The notes under the pieces are model-generated. The model was not told the DNA's origin and made no database searches. It saw only the letters and a list, made by a program, of their open reading frames with translations. Below, in pieces: positions 52,572 to 63,825 of a stretch of DNA of 64,000 nucleotides (position 1 is the first letter of the stretch; each line of letters opens with the position of its first letter). This DNA comes from Notamacropus eugenii (Eukaryota; Chordata; Mammalia; Diprotodontia; Macropodidae). Made by a program: the position numbers and the translations under genes. Location of the stretch: positions 87,270,613 through 87,334,612 of the forward strand of contig NC_092872.1 of NCBI RefSeq assembly GCF_028372415.1, in the 5' to 3' direction.

Positions 52572-53184
52572 GGGGCGACTGTGTCTGAAGGGTGAATATC
52601 CTGCCAGCTAGGGCAGAATTCTTTAAGAAGGGGAGGGTATGGGTTGGCACTCCTTCCATGGAAAAAGCCAGAGAGGGGAGATTTTTAAAAATCTGCTATT
52701 TCCAAACATTATCCATGCGGGATTTGTTTATTTTTGCTTCTGCTTACAAAAGCAGCCAGTGAGATGAAGTGTGAGGGTCACCTTGAAGGATGTGATATCA
52801 AGCTCTCAAAGAAATATCTCACTTCTCCAACAACTGGCCCCCAGCCCCCGCCCCATGCTTTCGGTTTAGGTGTGCTGAGGGAGGCTTCTAGTTTTTTATC
52901 TGTTATTTTTAAATAGCTATCCCCTTTTTCCTTCGGACATGACTTGGATGTGTTTCATTAATTCCTTTGCAATGAGAGAGTGCTTTTCAATATGGTGTAG
53001 TTTATTGAGAGAATGTGGGCTCTGGGTCTGCTACATAACAGACTTTTTTTGTAACATTTGAGGAACTAGGAATAAGTTTTAGGAAGCTTTGTGCATTTTT
53101 CTTACCGTTCACCTTATGATCTATGCGGTCATGTTAACCCTTAAAAAACAATCGGTATTTTCTTAACTGAAACCTCCTAGAACA
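52572..53184. other. Repeat-free stretch with MEF2-like site
   Basis: 'ttatttttaa' (52903-52912) fits the MEF2 pattern YTAWWWWTAR. The flanks 'tttcattaattcctttgcaa' are AT-rich and non-repetitive. A candidate conserved element at 52880-53045. Confidence 0.4.
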
Positions 53185-53315
53185 CAAAGAAATAGCATGA
53201 TATGATGGGAAGAGTCCTGGTTTGTTGTAGTCATAAGATCCAAGTAAATTTGGACATTTTGCTTTATTCCTTGGAGGCTCAATTTTCTTATCTGTAAGTT
53301 GGGCTAATAAGATAA
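53185..53315 (+). mobile_element. MIR SINE
   Basis: 'atgatatgatgggaagagtc' and 'ctcaattttcttatctgtaa'. Its tail is replaced by the following SINE. Confidence 0.7.
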
Positions 53316-53637
53316 GTCTCCTGGAGTCAGGAGACTTGGGTACAAATTCCACTTCCAATGCTTACTGTCTAGCTGTGTGTCCTTGGGCAAGTCACTTCTT
53401 CAAGCCCCAGTTTTCTCATCTGTAAAATTGGGAATAATTATGTTTGTACCACCCCTAGTTCAGGGGGTGGTTGTAAGGATAGCATTTTGAAAAACTGAAA
53501 AGGGTATGTAAATATGGCTTATTGTTTTTTGTTATTATCTGTCCTGCCCACCTCAATAGGTTATTGGGAAGATCAAATGAAATAATGCGAAGTTCTTCAT
53601 GAACTACAAAGTGGCATACAAGTCAAGGAGTTACCAA
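53316..53637 (+). mobile_element. MIR-type SINE with interrupted tail
   Basis: 'tgtgtccttgggcaagtcac', 'gttttctcatctgtaaaatt' and a tail 'tatgtaaatatggcttatt'. A second tail ('attgggaagatcaaatgaaa') follows at 53560. Confidence 0.8.
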
Positions 53638-53639
53638 CT

Positions 53640-53895
53640 AAAGGTTTGAAGTATCACACATCCATGATTTCAGTGGAAAGTTACATTTAATCTATGATTG
53701 GGGAACAAAGAAAATTGGTGACGTCTAATTTTTAGGCTTATTAATCGTTATTTTCATGTAGAGTACGTGTGTACAATGAAGAAATAAATATTTCCAGTTT
53801 ATTTCTGCTAGACCCTCAAATGAACTTTTGTATGTTTTTCTTGTTTATTCACCTGGTATGGCCTTTCTGTGACTTTACTTAGAATGCCTCATGTG
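53640..53895. other. Repeat-free stretch with CRE-like site
   Basis: 'tgacgtct' (53719-53726) is one base from the CRE octamer, within AT-rich unique-looking sequence ('ggcttattaatcgttatttt'). Confidence 0.35.
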
Positions 53896-53899
53896 AACA

Positions 53900-54012
53900 G
53901 TCAATGACGTTGACAGAATACTTATGTTTGCCTGGCAGTGATGTCGTGAAGTAAATGAAGTGTTCCCTGGCCTCGGGGAACTTACAATCTAGTTAGAAAA
54001 CATCGCATGTAA
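53900..54012 (-). mobile_element. LINE-2 3' end
   Basis: 'cctcggggaacttacaatct' with a diverged 'tttgcctggcagtgatg'. Confidence 0.65.
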
Positions 54013-54057
54013 GTTCCCATAGACAGGATAAGTGTTTAAGGATCAGTTCTTGAGGAT

Positions 54058-54220
54058 TATGACAATGGTACTATGTGACCATAGGCAAGTCATTTAACCT
54101 CTCTGAGCCTCAGTTTCCTCCCCTGCAAAAGGGCGATAATACTTCTCATGCTAAAATACCTCCAAAGGGTGTTATGAGGAAAGAGTTCTCTAAACATGGG
54201 AGCTATTGTAATGATTTATT
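54058..54220 (+). mobile_element. MIR SINE
   Basis: 'atgtgaccataggcaagtca', 'gagcctcagtttcctcccct' and 'gtgttatgaggaaagagtt'. Confidence 0.88.
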
Positions 54221-54407
54221 AAAAATCTGTCCAGGGGCAAATGCAGCCTTACTATAGACATGTAAATTGAATTTGGGGATACAACTTTACAATTACAATG
54301 TCTCAGACATGAGCTTGTCTGATAAAGATTATCTAGTTCATTCCCTTCATGACCTCCATGGAAAGATTGCTCTTAAACTGCCCCTTCTCCACATTGCAAA
54401 AACAAAG

Positions 54408-54682
54408 CATCAGATCATCCTGGATTCAGTAACACATGAGTTCAAGTACTGCTGCAGATGCTTACTAGCAGTACGATTCTGAACATATCTTAACCTCCAT
54501 GAGCCACCATCTCTTCATCCATGAAGCAGGGATGATAATAATTACAGCATCTGTCTCAGGAATGTTGTGAGCCTCAAAAGAGACATGTTGAGTTGAGATT
54601 ATCAAGCAAGAAATGAGCATGTTGAATGCTTTGCAAACTTTGAAACTATAAATTGTAAATTGTTATTATTAATATTACTGTA
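54408..54682 (+). mobile_element. MIR-type SINE
   Basis: 'cctggattcagtaacacatg', 'atcttaacctccatgagcc' and a tail 'atgctttgcaaactttgaaa' ending in 'ttattattaat'. Confidence 0.8.
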
Positions 54683-54899
54683 GAAGCCTCTTAATGGCAT
54701 TAGTAAGAGGAAATTGACAACCCAAACTTGTAAAACCTGAATGTCTCTTGAGTATTTTGGTTATTCAGGTTTTTTTCTTCCTATTTCTCCTTTTGGATTT
54801 GAGTTCCTCAGATTACTCAGAACCCAGTGAAAAATGACCTCAGTACGTGTCTGTTCTTTGAGCCTTGGGGAAAAGCCTGTCATTCAAGGGGCAGTGAGA

Positions 54900-55045
54900 T
54901 CTCAGTTCACTCCCAGGTTACATTCATCATGGGGTCATGGGGAAATCATTTTCTCTTTCCTGTCCTCGGTTTCCTCATCTGTCCAGTTAAAGCATGAGAT
55001 GAGATAACCTCTAAAATCCCTTTGTAGGTCGAATAGTCAGTGATC
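54900..55045 (+). mobile_element. MIR SINE
   Basis: 'tcctcggtttcctcatctgt' and 'gagataacctctaaaatccc'. The first half is weak. Confidence 0.7.
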
Positions 55046-55412
55046 TGTGACCCAGATTTCACTGTGGGCGGAAAAGAAGCCATAAGTTTGAAAATGTATT
55101 TATTTCACAGACTTCCAAACTGGGAAGCAGAGCTAAAGATGTTCTCCACATGCAGTGGGCACAGGATCTCTGCTCCAAGACATTGATTGGACTCTTTAGA
55201 ATAGGTAGGTTATAAAGAACCTCACCAGTAAGTACAGAATAAAGTAGACCTTGGGAACAATGTCTTCCTTTTACCTCAAAGAATAGATGGGTTACTTTTC
55301 CTTACAGAAGGGCAAGTTGTCATTTAGTATTCCTAGTTTTTCTTTCTAATGGCAGGCAGATCTGTTTGCAATGTAGATGCTTTCACAAAACTGGAAATTA
55401 ATAACTATCTCA
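55046..55412. other. Unassigned sequence
   Basis: No repeat or exon recognised. Confidence 0.35.
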
Positions 55413-55414
55413 TT

Positions 55415-55650
55415 GAATTTTGAGTCAGAAGTCTTGAGTTTTCATTCTGGTTCTGCAGCTTGCTTTCTTATGAGCCTGGGAAAAATCAGTATGAGGTAGT
55501 GGAAAGAACACTTGGTTTGTAGTCAGAGAACTTGGGTTCAAATCCCAACTCATTTGCTGACTGCCTTTATGACCTTGAGTAAGTGACCTCACCTCTCTAG
55601 GTCTGTTTTCTCATCTCTAAAATGAGGAGAATCCAACTGTAACGCATCTA
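55415..55650 (+). mobile_element. Two tandem MIR copies
   Basis: A truncated copy (55415-55485, 'gagtcagaagtcttgagttt') is followed directly by a better one ('atgaggtagtggaaagaaca', 'gacctcacctctctaggtct'). Confidence 0.75.
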
Positions 55651-55674
55651 ATTTGTCACTGAGAAAGCTTATTG

Positions 55675-55785
55675 AGCAAAATATAAGCACTTCAAGGGAA
55701 GAGATTATTTTATTTTTGTTTTCATGTCAATAGCACCTAACAAAATGCTAGGGACTTACTAAATGTCTGTTGATAATTCAACTTT
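55675..55785 (+). mobile_element. LINE-2 3' end
   Basis: 'cacttcaagggaagagatta' and 'gggacttactaaatgtctgt'. Confidence 0.7.
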
Positions 55786-56100
55786 ACCCATAGGGATGTC
55801 AAAACTATTCTAAATTGCTTAGCCAATTTAGTAAAAAAAAAATATTTACTCTGGATATTGACATTGGATTTTAAAAAAAGAGTCCAGCTTTCATGAAATT
55901 AGAATGGTCTCCGAAAATCCAGGTCAGTTATATCATGCTCATATCTGTGACTGGCTGGCTATAGGCAGACAAAATTGGGAATCAGTTCTGAGGCAAAATT
56001 CTGATTCACTGCTTATCTCATTCCTCAGCTCTGCAGAATCAGAAACTGGATTTTTGCAATTCTGCCATCTCTGATTGACCTCTTTGGTACTTAGGCTCAA
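55786..56100. other. Unassigned sequence
   Basis: Contains A runs near 55833 and 55874. No repeat family recognised. Confidence 0.35.
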
Positions 56101-56104
56101 CAGA

Positions 56105-56342
56105 AGAGGTAGAAGGAAAGACCAAAAACTTGACTTTAGAGTCAGAGAACCTGAGTTCAAATTCTACCTCTGCGACTTAGCCCTGTGTAACTTTTGGTCC
56201 TTTAGCCTCCTTGGGTTCTACAAGTCTCTAGAAATGTCAGTTGTTGTTGTTTGTGATTACTGTTTTTGTTAGTATCTGTAAGACCAAGGGGGTTGGGCTA
56301 GATGGCCTCTGAGGTTCTTTCTAGCTGTCTACTTGTGATCCT
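56105..56342 (+). mobile_element. MIR SINE with insert
   Basis: 'gagtcagagaacctgagttc' and tail 'gggctagatggcctctgagg'. The middle has a GTT-rich insertion at 56240-56275 in place of 'cctcatctgtaaaatg'. Confidence 0.75.
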
Positions 56343-56472
56343 AAAAAAACTAGGATGATCATCCCTTCATTCACCATGAAGAACTTCTTTCTGGTGTCAA
56401 ACTATGCTGGAAACCAAATTTGTTGTCAGTAGATTTCTTGGCAGACATGGGATCTGGGAATGGGAGGAATCA

Positions 56473-56708
56473 GCTAAGGGGTACGGTGGACCAGGCATAG
56501 AGTCAGGAACTCCTGAGTTCAAATTCAGCCTCAGACACTTCCCAATTGTATGATGCTGGGCAAGTCACTTAATTTCTGTTTGCCTCAGTTTCCTCATCTG
56601 TAAAATGAGGCTAACAGCATCACCTACCTCTCAGAGTTGTTGTGAAGATCAAATGAGATAATTATTATAAGGTGCTTAGCAGAGGGCATGGAACATAGTA
56701 AGTATTAT

Positions 56709-56743
<35 letters not shown>

Positions 56744-56775
56744 GAATAATAAATGTTTTTATCATCACCACCATT
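56473..56775 (+). mobile_element. tRNA-headed SINE with MIR-like 3' half
   Basis: 'gagtcaggaactcctgagtt', 'gctgggcaagtcacttaatt', 'cagtttcctcatctgtaaaa' and 'gatcaaatgagataattatt'. The tail contains a (TA)n run at 56717-56743. Confidence 0.9.
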
Positions 56776-57084
56776 AGATGATTTTAAAGGATATTTTACC
56801 TAGGCTTTAGTTAATCCTTGAGGATTATCTTTGCTTATTTTGCCCCCTTTTGTGACCAGTTCTCATGGTCTGGCAAATAATTTCTATAACCTGGACCTAT
56901 CTGGAGACAGACTAATGAGCACTTGCTCTATGGCTCTTCTTTTCTAGATTCCATGCAGACCCCAATCCCACCACCTCTTCCATTATGTGACATTGTCTTA
57001 TAATAAACCCATGACAGCTAATTTAACTACAGTTTATTTTACATTGCGAGTAGTAATTTATTAATGAACTTTCAGGAGATTTCA
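56776..57084. other. Unassigned sequence
   Basis: No recognisable repeat. Confidence 0.3.
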
Positions 57085-57175
57085 AGACACCTTGGTCATC
57101 TTAAGACCTAGGTTTGAATTCTAACTCTTGCATAGTAACTCACTGTGTGACCTTGAATAAATCACACAGTCTTTT
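57085..57175 (+). mobile_element. MIR SINE fragment
   Basis: 'aagacctaggtttgaattct' and 'actgtgtgaccttgaataaa' only. Confidence 0.7.
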
Positions 57176-57287
57176 GTTGTTGTTGGAGACTTTGTTCTGT
57201 TTTTTTATTTGTTATTGTTGTGATTCTGATGTTATTGGTACAGAGAACTTGCATTGAAGAAACTCCCTCCACCAATGCAAGTAGCCA

Positions 57288-58112
57288 GCTGTTCACAGAA
57301 TCACAGAATTTGAAAGTTAGAAGGGACATCTATGACTACCAATCCCATCCCATGTACCAAAGAAATCTCCACCTGATCAGGCGTCCAGGGAGAAGGAGCT
57401 TACCACTTTTGGATGGCTTGAATTATTAGGAAGTTTTGGGGTTTTTTCCCTGACAACAAGCTCAAATTTTCCTCTTTGCAAATTTCACCTCCTACTCCTC
57501 TTCTGCCCTTTGAGACCAAACAGAACAAGTTTAATCCTTCTTCCATTTCATGTCTATCACATCCCCCATAAATCTTCTCTTTTTTCAGTCTAAATATTCC
57601 CAGTTCCTTCAACCTGTTCTCATCTCTCATAGTCTTGAGCCCCTTCACCATTTGGTTGCCCTCCTCTGTCCTTCCATGGTTCCTAGAATGAAGCATAACA
57701 CTCCAGAGTACTGTGGAGCTGTCACCTCATTCTTAGACAGTACACCCCACAATCCCAAGGTCCAATTAGGTTTTTTGGCTTCCACATCACATTTGGCTTA
57801 AAGTCCAATAAAACCCCCAGATCCTTTTGAGAGCAACTGATGTCTGTCTAAACATGTCTCTTCCATGATGTTTTTACCCAAGCACAATACTTTTGTGTGT
57901 GAACATATGTGAATATGTACATACATATGTTTATGTGTGTATGTATATATACTCTTACTGACTTTTATTTTATTAAACCCAGTCCTCTAGCCTATGAAAG
58001 TCCTTTTGGATTCAGACTGTCCTCCACTGTGTTCAAGCTGTCCCTATGAGCTTTGGTCTCACCTACAGATTTGATGGACAACTAATAGTCTTATGCATTT
58101 TGCAGTTTTTAG
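57288..58112 (-). mobile_element. CR1/L3-type LINE, 3' 0.8 kb
   Basis: The best CR1 copy here. The plus strand begins with the complement of the 3' terminus ('cacagaatcacagaatttg') and continues 'taggaagttttggggttttt', 'ccagttccttcaacctgttc', 'tttggttgccctcctctgtc', 'cccagatccttttgagagc' and 'tgaaagtccttttggattc' into former ORF2. No frame is intact. A microsatellite interrupts it at 57891-57953. Confidence 0.88.
57891..57953. repeat. (TG/TA)n in CR1
   Basis: Interrupted 'tgtgtgaacatatgtg' and 'tacatacatatg' units. Confidence 0.85.
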
Positions 58113-58114
58113 TC

Positions 58115-58243
58115 TTAGAGAGTTGTCTGGGACCCTGAGATATCAAGTGACTTGCCCAACGTCACATAGTAAATATGTCTGCCTTGAACTCAGGGCTTTC
58201 TGGCTTCCAGGCTCCAGAACTTAGTCCACTAAATCAAGCTGCT
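58115..58243 (-). mobile_element. MIR SINE
   Basis: 'aagtgacttgcccaacgtca' and 'gccttgaactcagggctttc' with head complement 'cttagtccactaaatc'. Confidence 0.8.
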
Positions 58244-58244
58244 A

Positions 58245-58416
58245 CTAGATTTAGAGCTAAAAGGGACCTTAGAGTTCAATCTAATCCAATTCCTTTATTT
58301 TACAGGTGAGGAAACTGAGGCCCACAGAGGTTAAGCGACTTTTGCAAGGTTCGCAGATGACAAATGGCAGAGCCAAATTTGAAGCCCAGATTTTTTGAAT
58401 GCAAATCCAGTGACCT
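58245..58416 (-). mobile_element. MIR SINE
   Basis: 'gctaaaagggaccttagag', 'ttacaggtgaggaaactgag' and 'tttgaagcccagatttttt'. Confidence 0.85.
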
Positions 58417-58417
58417 C

Positions 58418-58508
58418 TCCTAACCTTAGTTTCCTCATCTCTAAAATGAGATTGAACTAGATAACTGATAGAAACCTTTCCATCTCATAGTCTATGAATC
58501 TATAATTA
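58418..58508 (+). mobile_element. MIR SINE 3' half
   Basis: 'ttagtttcctcatctctaaa' and 'gaactagataactgatagaa'. Opposite orientation to its neighbour. Confidence 0.75.
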
Positions 58509-58509
58509 T

Positions 58510-59400
58510 ACCTGGAAGGCACACTCATTATATAAAAAATCTATTTATAAACCATCTCTTTTACTTATGTAGCTGGCTAATGGTATATATCTGATTTCAT
58601 TTTTCACTTTCAGAAATAAATTTTCTGACCTTATCTCCAAATTCAGAGGATTTGTTTGAGGCCTTACATATGACCTTAGAGGACTGACCAACTGATCTTT
58701 TCCAAGCTCCTATTTGTGTTCCCCCAGGCCCCTGAAAAAACAAAGCTAAACATTTAATGCCATTTTCCTGCCCATTCTCCTATTCTCCTTTGTTAAGCAT
58801 TGAAGGACGTTTCAGAATTAATGATAAAAGCCATCTGCCCCAGGCATCCCATGGGAAGCCTCCCAGTTCTCCTTAAGTGGACAGATTAGGGTTTATAGCT
58901 CATAAAAATATTTTATAACAAGCAGGACAAGCCATGGGGTTTTAGAAACATACATATCTTCTACCTGGCAGACAGGAGCCCCTCCCCAAGTATTGGATTA
59001 ATGTACAGTTATGGAAAAATAAGATGTGAGTGACTATCTATTTTATAATGAAAATAAGTTTACTGAGGGCAATAAAGCTTTTTGATTACTGTCTTCTCCT
59101 TGCACAGAAAAGGAAAGGGGCCAGAGGAGAAGGCTGTGTTTCACCAGGGTTTTATTTTTACTTATTAATGAAGTTTGTTTTGACGTAATACATCAACAAA
59201 CATCCAAACAATCCCACCAAAGTACTTTCCCCCAAAAAACAATTAAAACCCCCTTGAAGAGTGATGTTGACTGTTAGTGTGTGGTGCTCTCCTTTTCTGT
59301 TGTTCAACGATTGCTGATAGAAAGGAAGGACATCAACTTTCATATTAGCAATAGATAGGTTCATTTAAAAATGGAAGAGTCCTTTGGTATGAATATAATC
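58510..59400. other. Repeat-free stretch, candidate conserved element
   Basis: 890 bp without transposon marks between MIR and L1. AT-rich words such as 'cagaattaatgataaaagcc' and 'gctcataaaaatattttata' resemble the texture of conserved enhancers. Conservation was not measured. Confidence 0.4.
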
Positions 59401-59404
59401 TGTT

Positions 59405-60870
59405 ATCTATGACCTGAGTTTTGTCACCTTTTAATGTTTTCATTTACATTGTTGCGTTCATTTTCTGCATTGTATTTTTGTCCCTGTTCCTTCCATGTCT
59501 CTTTATACATGTCTTCCCATAATATTTATTAATTCTTCATATTCATTATTCTTTATTTCTATCCTTCAATGAATTTGTGATCTTTGTAAAGACATAGATA
59601 AGCTGGAATCTAAATCCCTTAGTAGAGAATCCATATTGATGAGTTCATAGAACTATCAAAAGTTACCTTTTATATTTGTATTTGGATCATGGCTTCATTA
59701 GAATTTTTTTCTGATATATGGCATAATTTGTTTATCATTGAGTTGCTTTTCAGACTCCCTGTCAGTTCCTGTCAAATCAGAAGTCCTTTTTCCTCATCGT
59801 TACATTTTTGAGTCAGTTTAACACTAAACTAACTACACAATACATTTGCTTCTAATTCTTGCTTATGTAATCTATGCCACTTTGATATTCTACCACTTTA
59901 ATGTATTTTCTATAGTACTAGTTTGTCTAATACCCATTTTGTAACATCATTTGATGTTTGATAACACCAAATTTCTTTCATTCCTATTTATTTTTCATTA
60001 CTTCCCTTAACATTCTTAACCTTTTTGCTCCTTCATATGAATTTTGTTATTTTTTTCTACTTCCATAAAGTATCCATTGGTAAGTTAATTCATACCACCA
60101 ACCATGAACATTTATTTGCTCTCTCTTCAACTATTTAAGTCTTCCATTATTTCTATGAAAAGTCATGTATAGTTGTGTATTCATATGTTTCTGAATAGGT
60201 AATTCCCAGATGTATTTAATGCATTTTATTGTCATTTTGAATGAAACCTCTGTCCCTACCTCCTGGTTTTTGTCCTAATTATAGGAATATTAATGATTTT
60301 GTGGATTTATTTTTACTATTGCTCATTTATGGAAGTCATTATCTCAATTTTTTGTAGATACTCTAGGGTTTTCTAAGTAAGCCATCATATATATCCTTTA
60401 CAAATACATATTTTGCTACCTCTTTGCCTGTGCTTATTCTTTTAATTGCTTTTTACTCTCAATCCTGAAACTAGCATTTGTAGTACTATGTCCAATAAAA
60501 ATGGGAGCAGTGAGCATGCCTATTTTACCCCTGATTCTCCTAGGAAAGCCTCTAGTATTACTGTTATAAATAATGCTAGTCTCTAGTTTTAGGCAATATT
60601 TGTAGCATATTAAAAAAGCTCCTTTTATTACTGTTTTAATGATATTAATATAAATGAGTACAGTATTTTGTGAAAGGCCTTTTCTACATACACTGCTAGA
60701 AATCATGTGATTTTTGTTATTATAGTAACATTATACTAAGAATTTCCCTAATATTGAACCATGCTCGGGACTTCTGGGCCTTTGTCTATTAGCCAAAATG
60801 CTTTTTACATTCATTGAGGAATATATGCATGATTTTATTTTACCTAGTTTTTTCAGAGAGAAAACTGTGG
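59405..60870 (-). mobile_element. Old L1, ORF2 region
   Basis: A highly diverged L1 in reverse. It is clearest at 60430-60730, where 'gtactatgtccaataaaaat', 'gggagcagtgagcatgcc' and 'ctgattctcctaggaaagcc' parallel 7900-7975 of the younger copy. The start before about 60050 is less certain. Confidence 0.75.
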
Positions 60871-60892
60871 GGAATGACATGTTGGAGGCACT

Positions 60893-61470
60893 TAAATTAA
60901 TTCAACCAGAATTTATTCAGTGCATATTATATGCAGAGCATTCTACTAAGGAATATATAGTGTTGCGGTACAGCATTAAGATTGATGGATCTGTAGTCAG
61001 AAGACTAGGACTCAAATACTAGCTTTTCTACTTACTACTGGCATGATTTTGTATGGTACTTGGCTTCTCTGGGCCTCAGTTTATTCATATGTAAAAATAG
61101 TGGTTGGATTAGATGGCTTCCATCTGTCTGAAAAGACTCCTGTAGGAGTCCTATCCCTACTTTCACACAACTTACCATCTAGTAATGGGATAAGGCAAAA
61201 ACACAGGTAAGAATAAGACACAATATTTTATGGGATAAGCATATTAGAAAACTGAAAAATCAAGGGCCTTGTGTAGTTTCAAGGAGGATTATCACTGACT
61301 AGGGAGATCAAAGAAGGCTTCATGGAGAAGTGGTATTGGAATAAACCTTTAGAGCTGGGAAGAAATTTAACAGGCAAAGTCATTCCAGGCACCCGGGACA
61401 GTGTGAGCAAAAACATGGAAATTTCTATGAATAAGAAATAATATTCTGGCAATGATATTAAAGAGATTGA
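60893..61470 (-). mobile_element. LINE-2 split by MIR
   Basis: 60893-60961 ('aaccagaatttattcagtgc') and 61136-61470 ('cacacaacttaccatctagt', 'aagaaggcttcatggagaag', 'aagtcattccaggcacccgg') are two parts of one L2 complement. Confidence 0.75.
60962..61135 (+). mobile_element. MIR SINE inside L2
   Basis: 'gtagtcagaagactaggact', 'gcctcagtttattcatatg' and 'ggttggattagatggcttcc'. Confidence 0.8.
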
Positions 61471-62399
61471 TGTGGGGGAGAAAATGGAGATGAGATGTCT
61501 TGCTTGCAGTCTACTACAATAGACTTCCCAATCCCATATTGATTCATTGCTCTGTATGGTGACAGATCTTTCTCTGATATAGGTTAGGGAAGGTTGCTGA
61601 GAGAGAGTGAGGTCTTTACTTTTGAGATCAGTACCAAGTCAAACTTCAGGGTGAGTCTTTGTTGGATTTTGTTTAAGTCTCACCCAGCACCAGGGGCATC
61701 TTTGTTATACACTGGAAAAAGAGACAATTTCCTACCAGTTGTGATGTGAAGGGTTTGCAGAATGTGGCCACCCAAAAATTTCTTCTTCAGTCTGTCAATG
61801 TCTGAAATTCCACCTTGAAAATTATTCTGTAGGGTAGAAGTACTGCATTCAGGGACAATAAAGGCTTAGAGGAATAGTGAGGTCCAAAGAATGAAGTATT
61901 GGCTTGAGTGGACAGGTTTGGCTGGAGATCAGCCCTAGGGTCCTGAGTCCTTGGAATTTTGAGGAAAGTTTAGCAAAAAAGAGAAAGTGGAAGAGGTTGA
62001 AAACATACTTTGCATATTTCCCAATTTTATCTTTTACCTAGCAAATTTTTGCTAGCCTAACATTGGTACTTAGAAAGTAATAAGTCTCTCGAGTCGAGAT
62101 TGGATTTTCTGTACCAATATTGATTGTAGAAAGCCCACACAGGGAAACTGATTTTCTTGTCTCTAGAAAAATGACCCTGGTTAGAATCTGCTTCCAAGCT
62201 GTTCCCAACTCAGTGAATCAGGGAAATCAATACTGATAATACAATGCAGCCTCCATCTAAGAACTTAGCTGAAAAACCTCAGCTCCCAGTTAATGTTTCC
62301 CCAAATTATCCCAATCCTGCCTATAACCTTTCTTTATAAGGGATTCAGTCTATCTCTGGAGGGGAAAGACTGTGAAGAGTTCCACATCCTGTTGATATG
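61471..62399. other. Long unassigned stretch
   Basis: 930 bp in which I recognise no element. It may contain very old repeats. Confidence 0.35.
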
Positions 62400-62500
62400 T
62401 ATTGAGAACACCTCCTTACTAAGGATGCCAATGTGAGGGGCACAGAATTATAAAACAAAGGAAAATACATGCCTGCCCTCATAGTGCTTATAATTTATTT
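62400..62500 (-). mobile_element. LINE-2 tail fragment
   Basis: 'catgcctgccctcatagtgc' and 'ttataatttatttgacatgg'. Confidence 0.55.
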
Positions 62501-62594
62501 GACATGGCAAATTTTGCACTCTCACAAAAATGTAACACATAATACATTGTGTCAACCAACCTAAATTATGTGGTACATAACTGTGTACTCCACC

Positions 62595-62715
62595 AGGAGA
62601 ATGTTATGTCCCCAGCAGGAGAATACAAGCTCCTTGAGGACAGGCATAAATCCTCAGTGCCTAATAACATCACCTTGTACATAGTAGGCACTTAATATAT
62701 GCTTATTAAATTGAG
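62595..62715 (+). mobile_element. LINE-2 3' end
   Basis: 'caagctccttgaggacaggc', 'acatagtaggcacttaatat' and 'atgcttattaaattgagtt'. Confidence 0.88.
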
Positions 62716-62964
62716 TTGTGTGTAGAGATTGGGAGCACTGTAGGAATCCAGTGCACCTGTGACCACTGCTCTCCCATTTTCAAGAATATAATGGTTTTTT
62801 TTTTCTTTTTTGGGATGGTGATGATGCACCAGAAAGCAACTAGCAAGGGAGGAAAGTGTTTAGGTCCATGCTTCAGAGAAAGCAAAACAGAGACTTTTGA
62901 TTTCAAGTGGAGTAAACTTGAGCTGGAGGGAGGAAAAGGAGGAGGAAGAGGTAAACTATGGAGT

Positions 62965-63350
62965 TAAAGCCTTCTGTCCCAAATGCATCAATTAAACCAG
63001 CATGAATGTGGGACTGTTAGCCATCCGTGAAAAGCAAAAAGCTGTGGCTTTATGCGTTGCTATGACAACCCATGTCCTTGACAACTGAAATGCAATTACT
63101 GGGTTTGTAATTATGTCCAGTTCTGTAGGAAAGCTTTGAGGGCCACTGTCAACAGAGCAAGAGTAGTTTGAGCGTGTTGTTCCCTCCTTTCTGTAGAATT
63201 TTCATAACTCTTAGACACTGCAGAAGAAGAATGCTTGTTCAGGTCCCTGAGACAATTGTCCTTGGCTCTGGGTATTTGGTGGTTATGCTTCTTAAGAGCT
63301 TCTATAGGTGCTTGGCTCACCTGACTCACCTGGACTTTTGAAAGTAAGAG
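62965..63350. promoter_or_regulatory. Candidate enhancer with X-box and homeodomain-type sites
   Basis: Repeat-free sequence with an X-box-like palindrome at 63056-63069, a related half-site 'ttgacaac' (63079-63086), and AT-rich 'gcatcaattaaacc' and 'ttgtaattatg' words. Regulatory role inferred. Confidence 0.4.
63056..63069. promoter_or_regulatory. RFX X-box-like palindrome
   Basis: GTTGCT-AT-GACAAC. Each half differs from the GTNRCC/RGYAAC consensus by one base. Confidence 0.45.
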
Positions 63351-63652
63351 CTCATGGATTGTCTGGGTGTCAAGAGATATGGGGCAGGGGGTGGGGGGGA
63401 GAAGGGTTGGTGGAGGCTGTCACTGCTATGATTCTTTTGGGCACATCTCACTTTCCAAATGACCCCCTCTTCTCAGATGACCTGAAGAAGGAATCTATTT
63501 CCACTGCTCCTTTCCTTGTACACTCAGAGCAAAAACCTTTTTGCTGACAATGTTTGCTCAGTGCTACTGAGATATGCAGCAAGTTCAGGGATGTCTGCAG
63601 AGTACTTGGTGAATTCTCTGCTTTTGAGAGTAGTGTTCACCTATCCTGAAAC
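63351..63652. other. Unassigned sequence
   Basis: A G-rich run (63380-63410), otherwise without recognisable features. Confidence 0.35.
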
Positions 63653-63825
63653 TTTAGCACTGGTGTAGCATACCTGATTGACAGTCAGAAGGCTTGGATT
63701 CAAATTCAGCTACTGTGTGACCTTGGCTTAGATGACCTTGCTTAAACTCTGTTTCTTCATGTGTAAAATGAGGCAGAGTTGGACCCTTGAGGTCCCTTCC
63801 TGATCTAAATCCATGATTCTTTGAA
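63653..63825 (+). mobile_element. MIR SINE
   Basis: 'gaaggcttggattcaaattc', 'actgtgtgaccttggcttag' and the tail 'acccttgaggtcccttcctg'. Confidence 0.85.
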
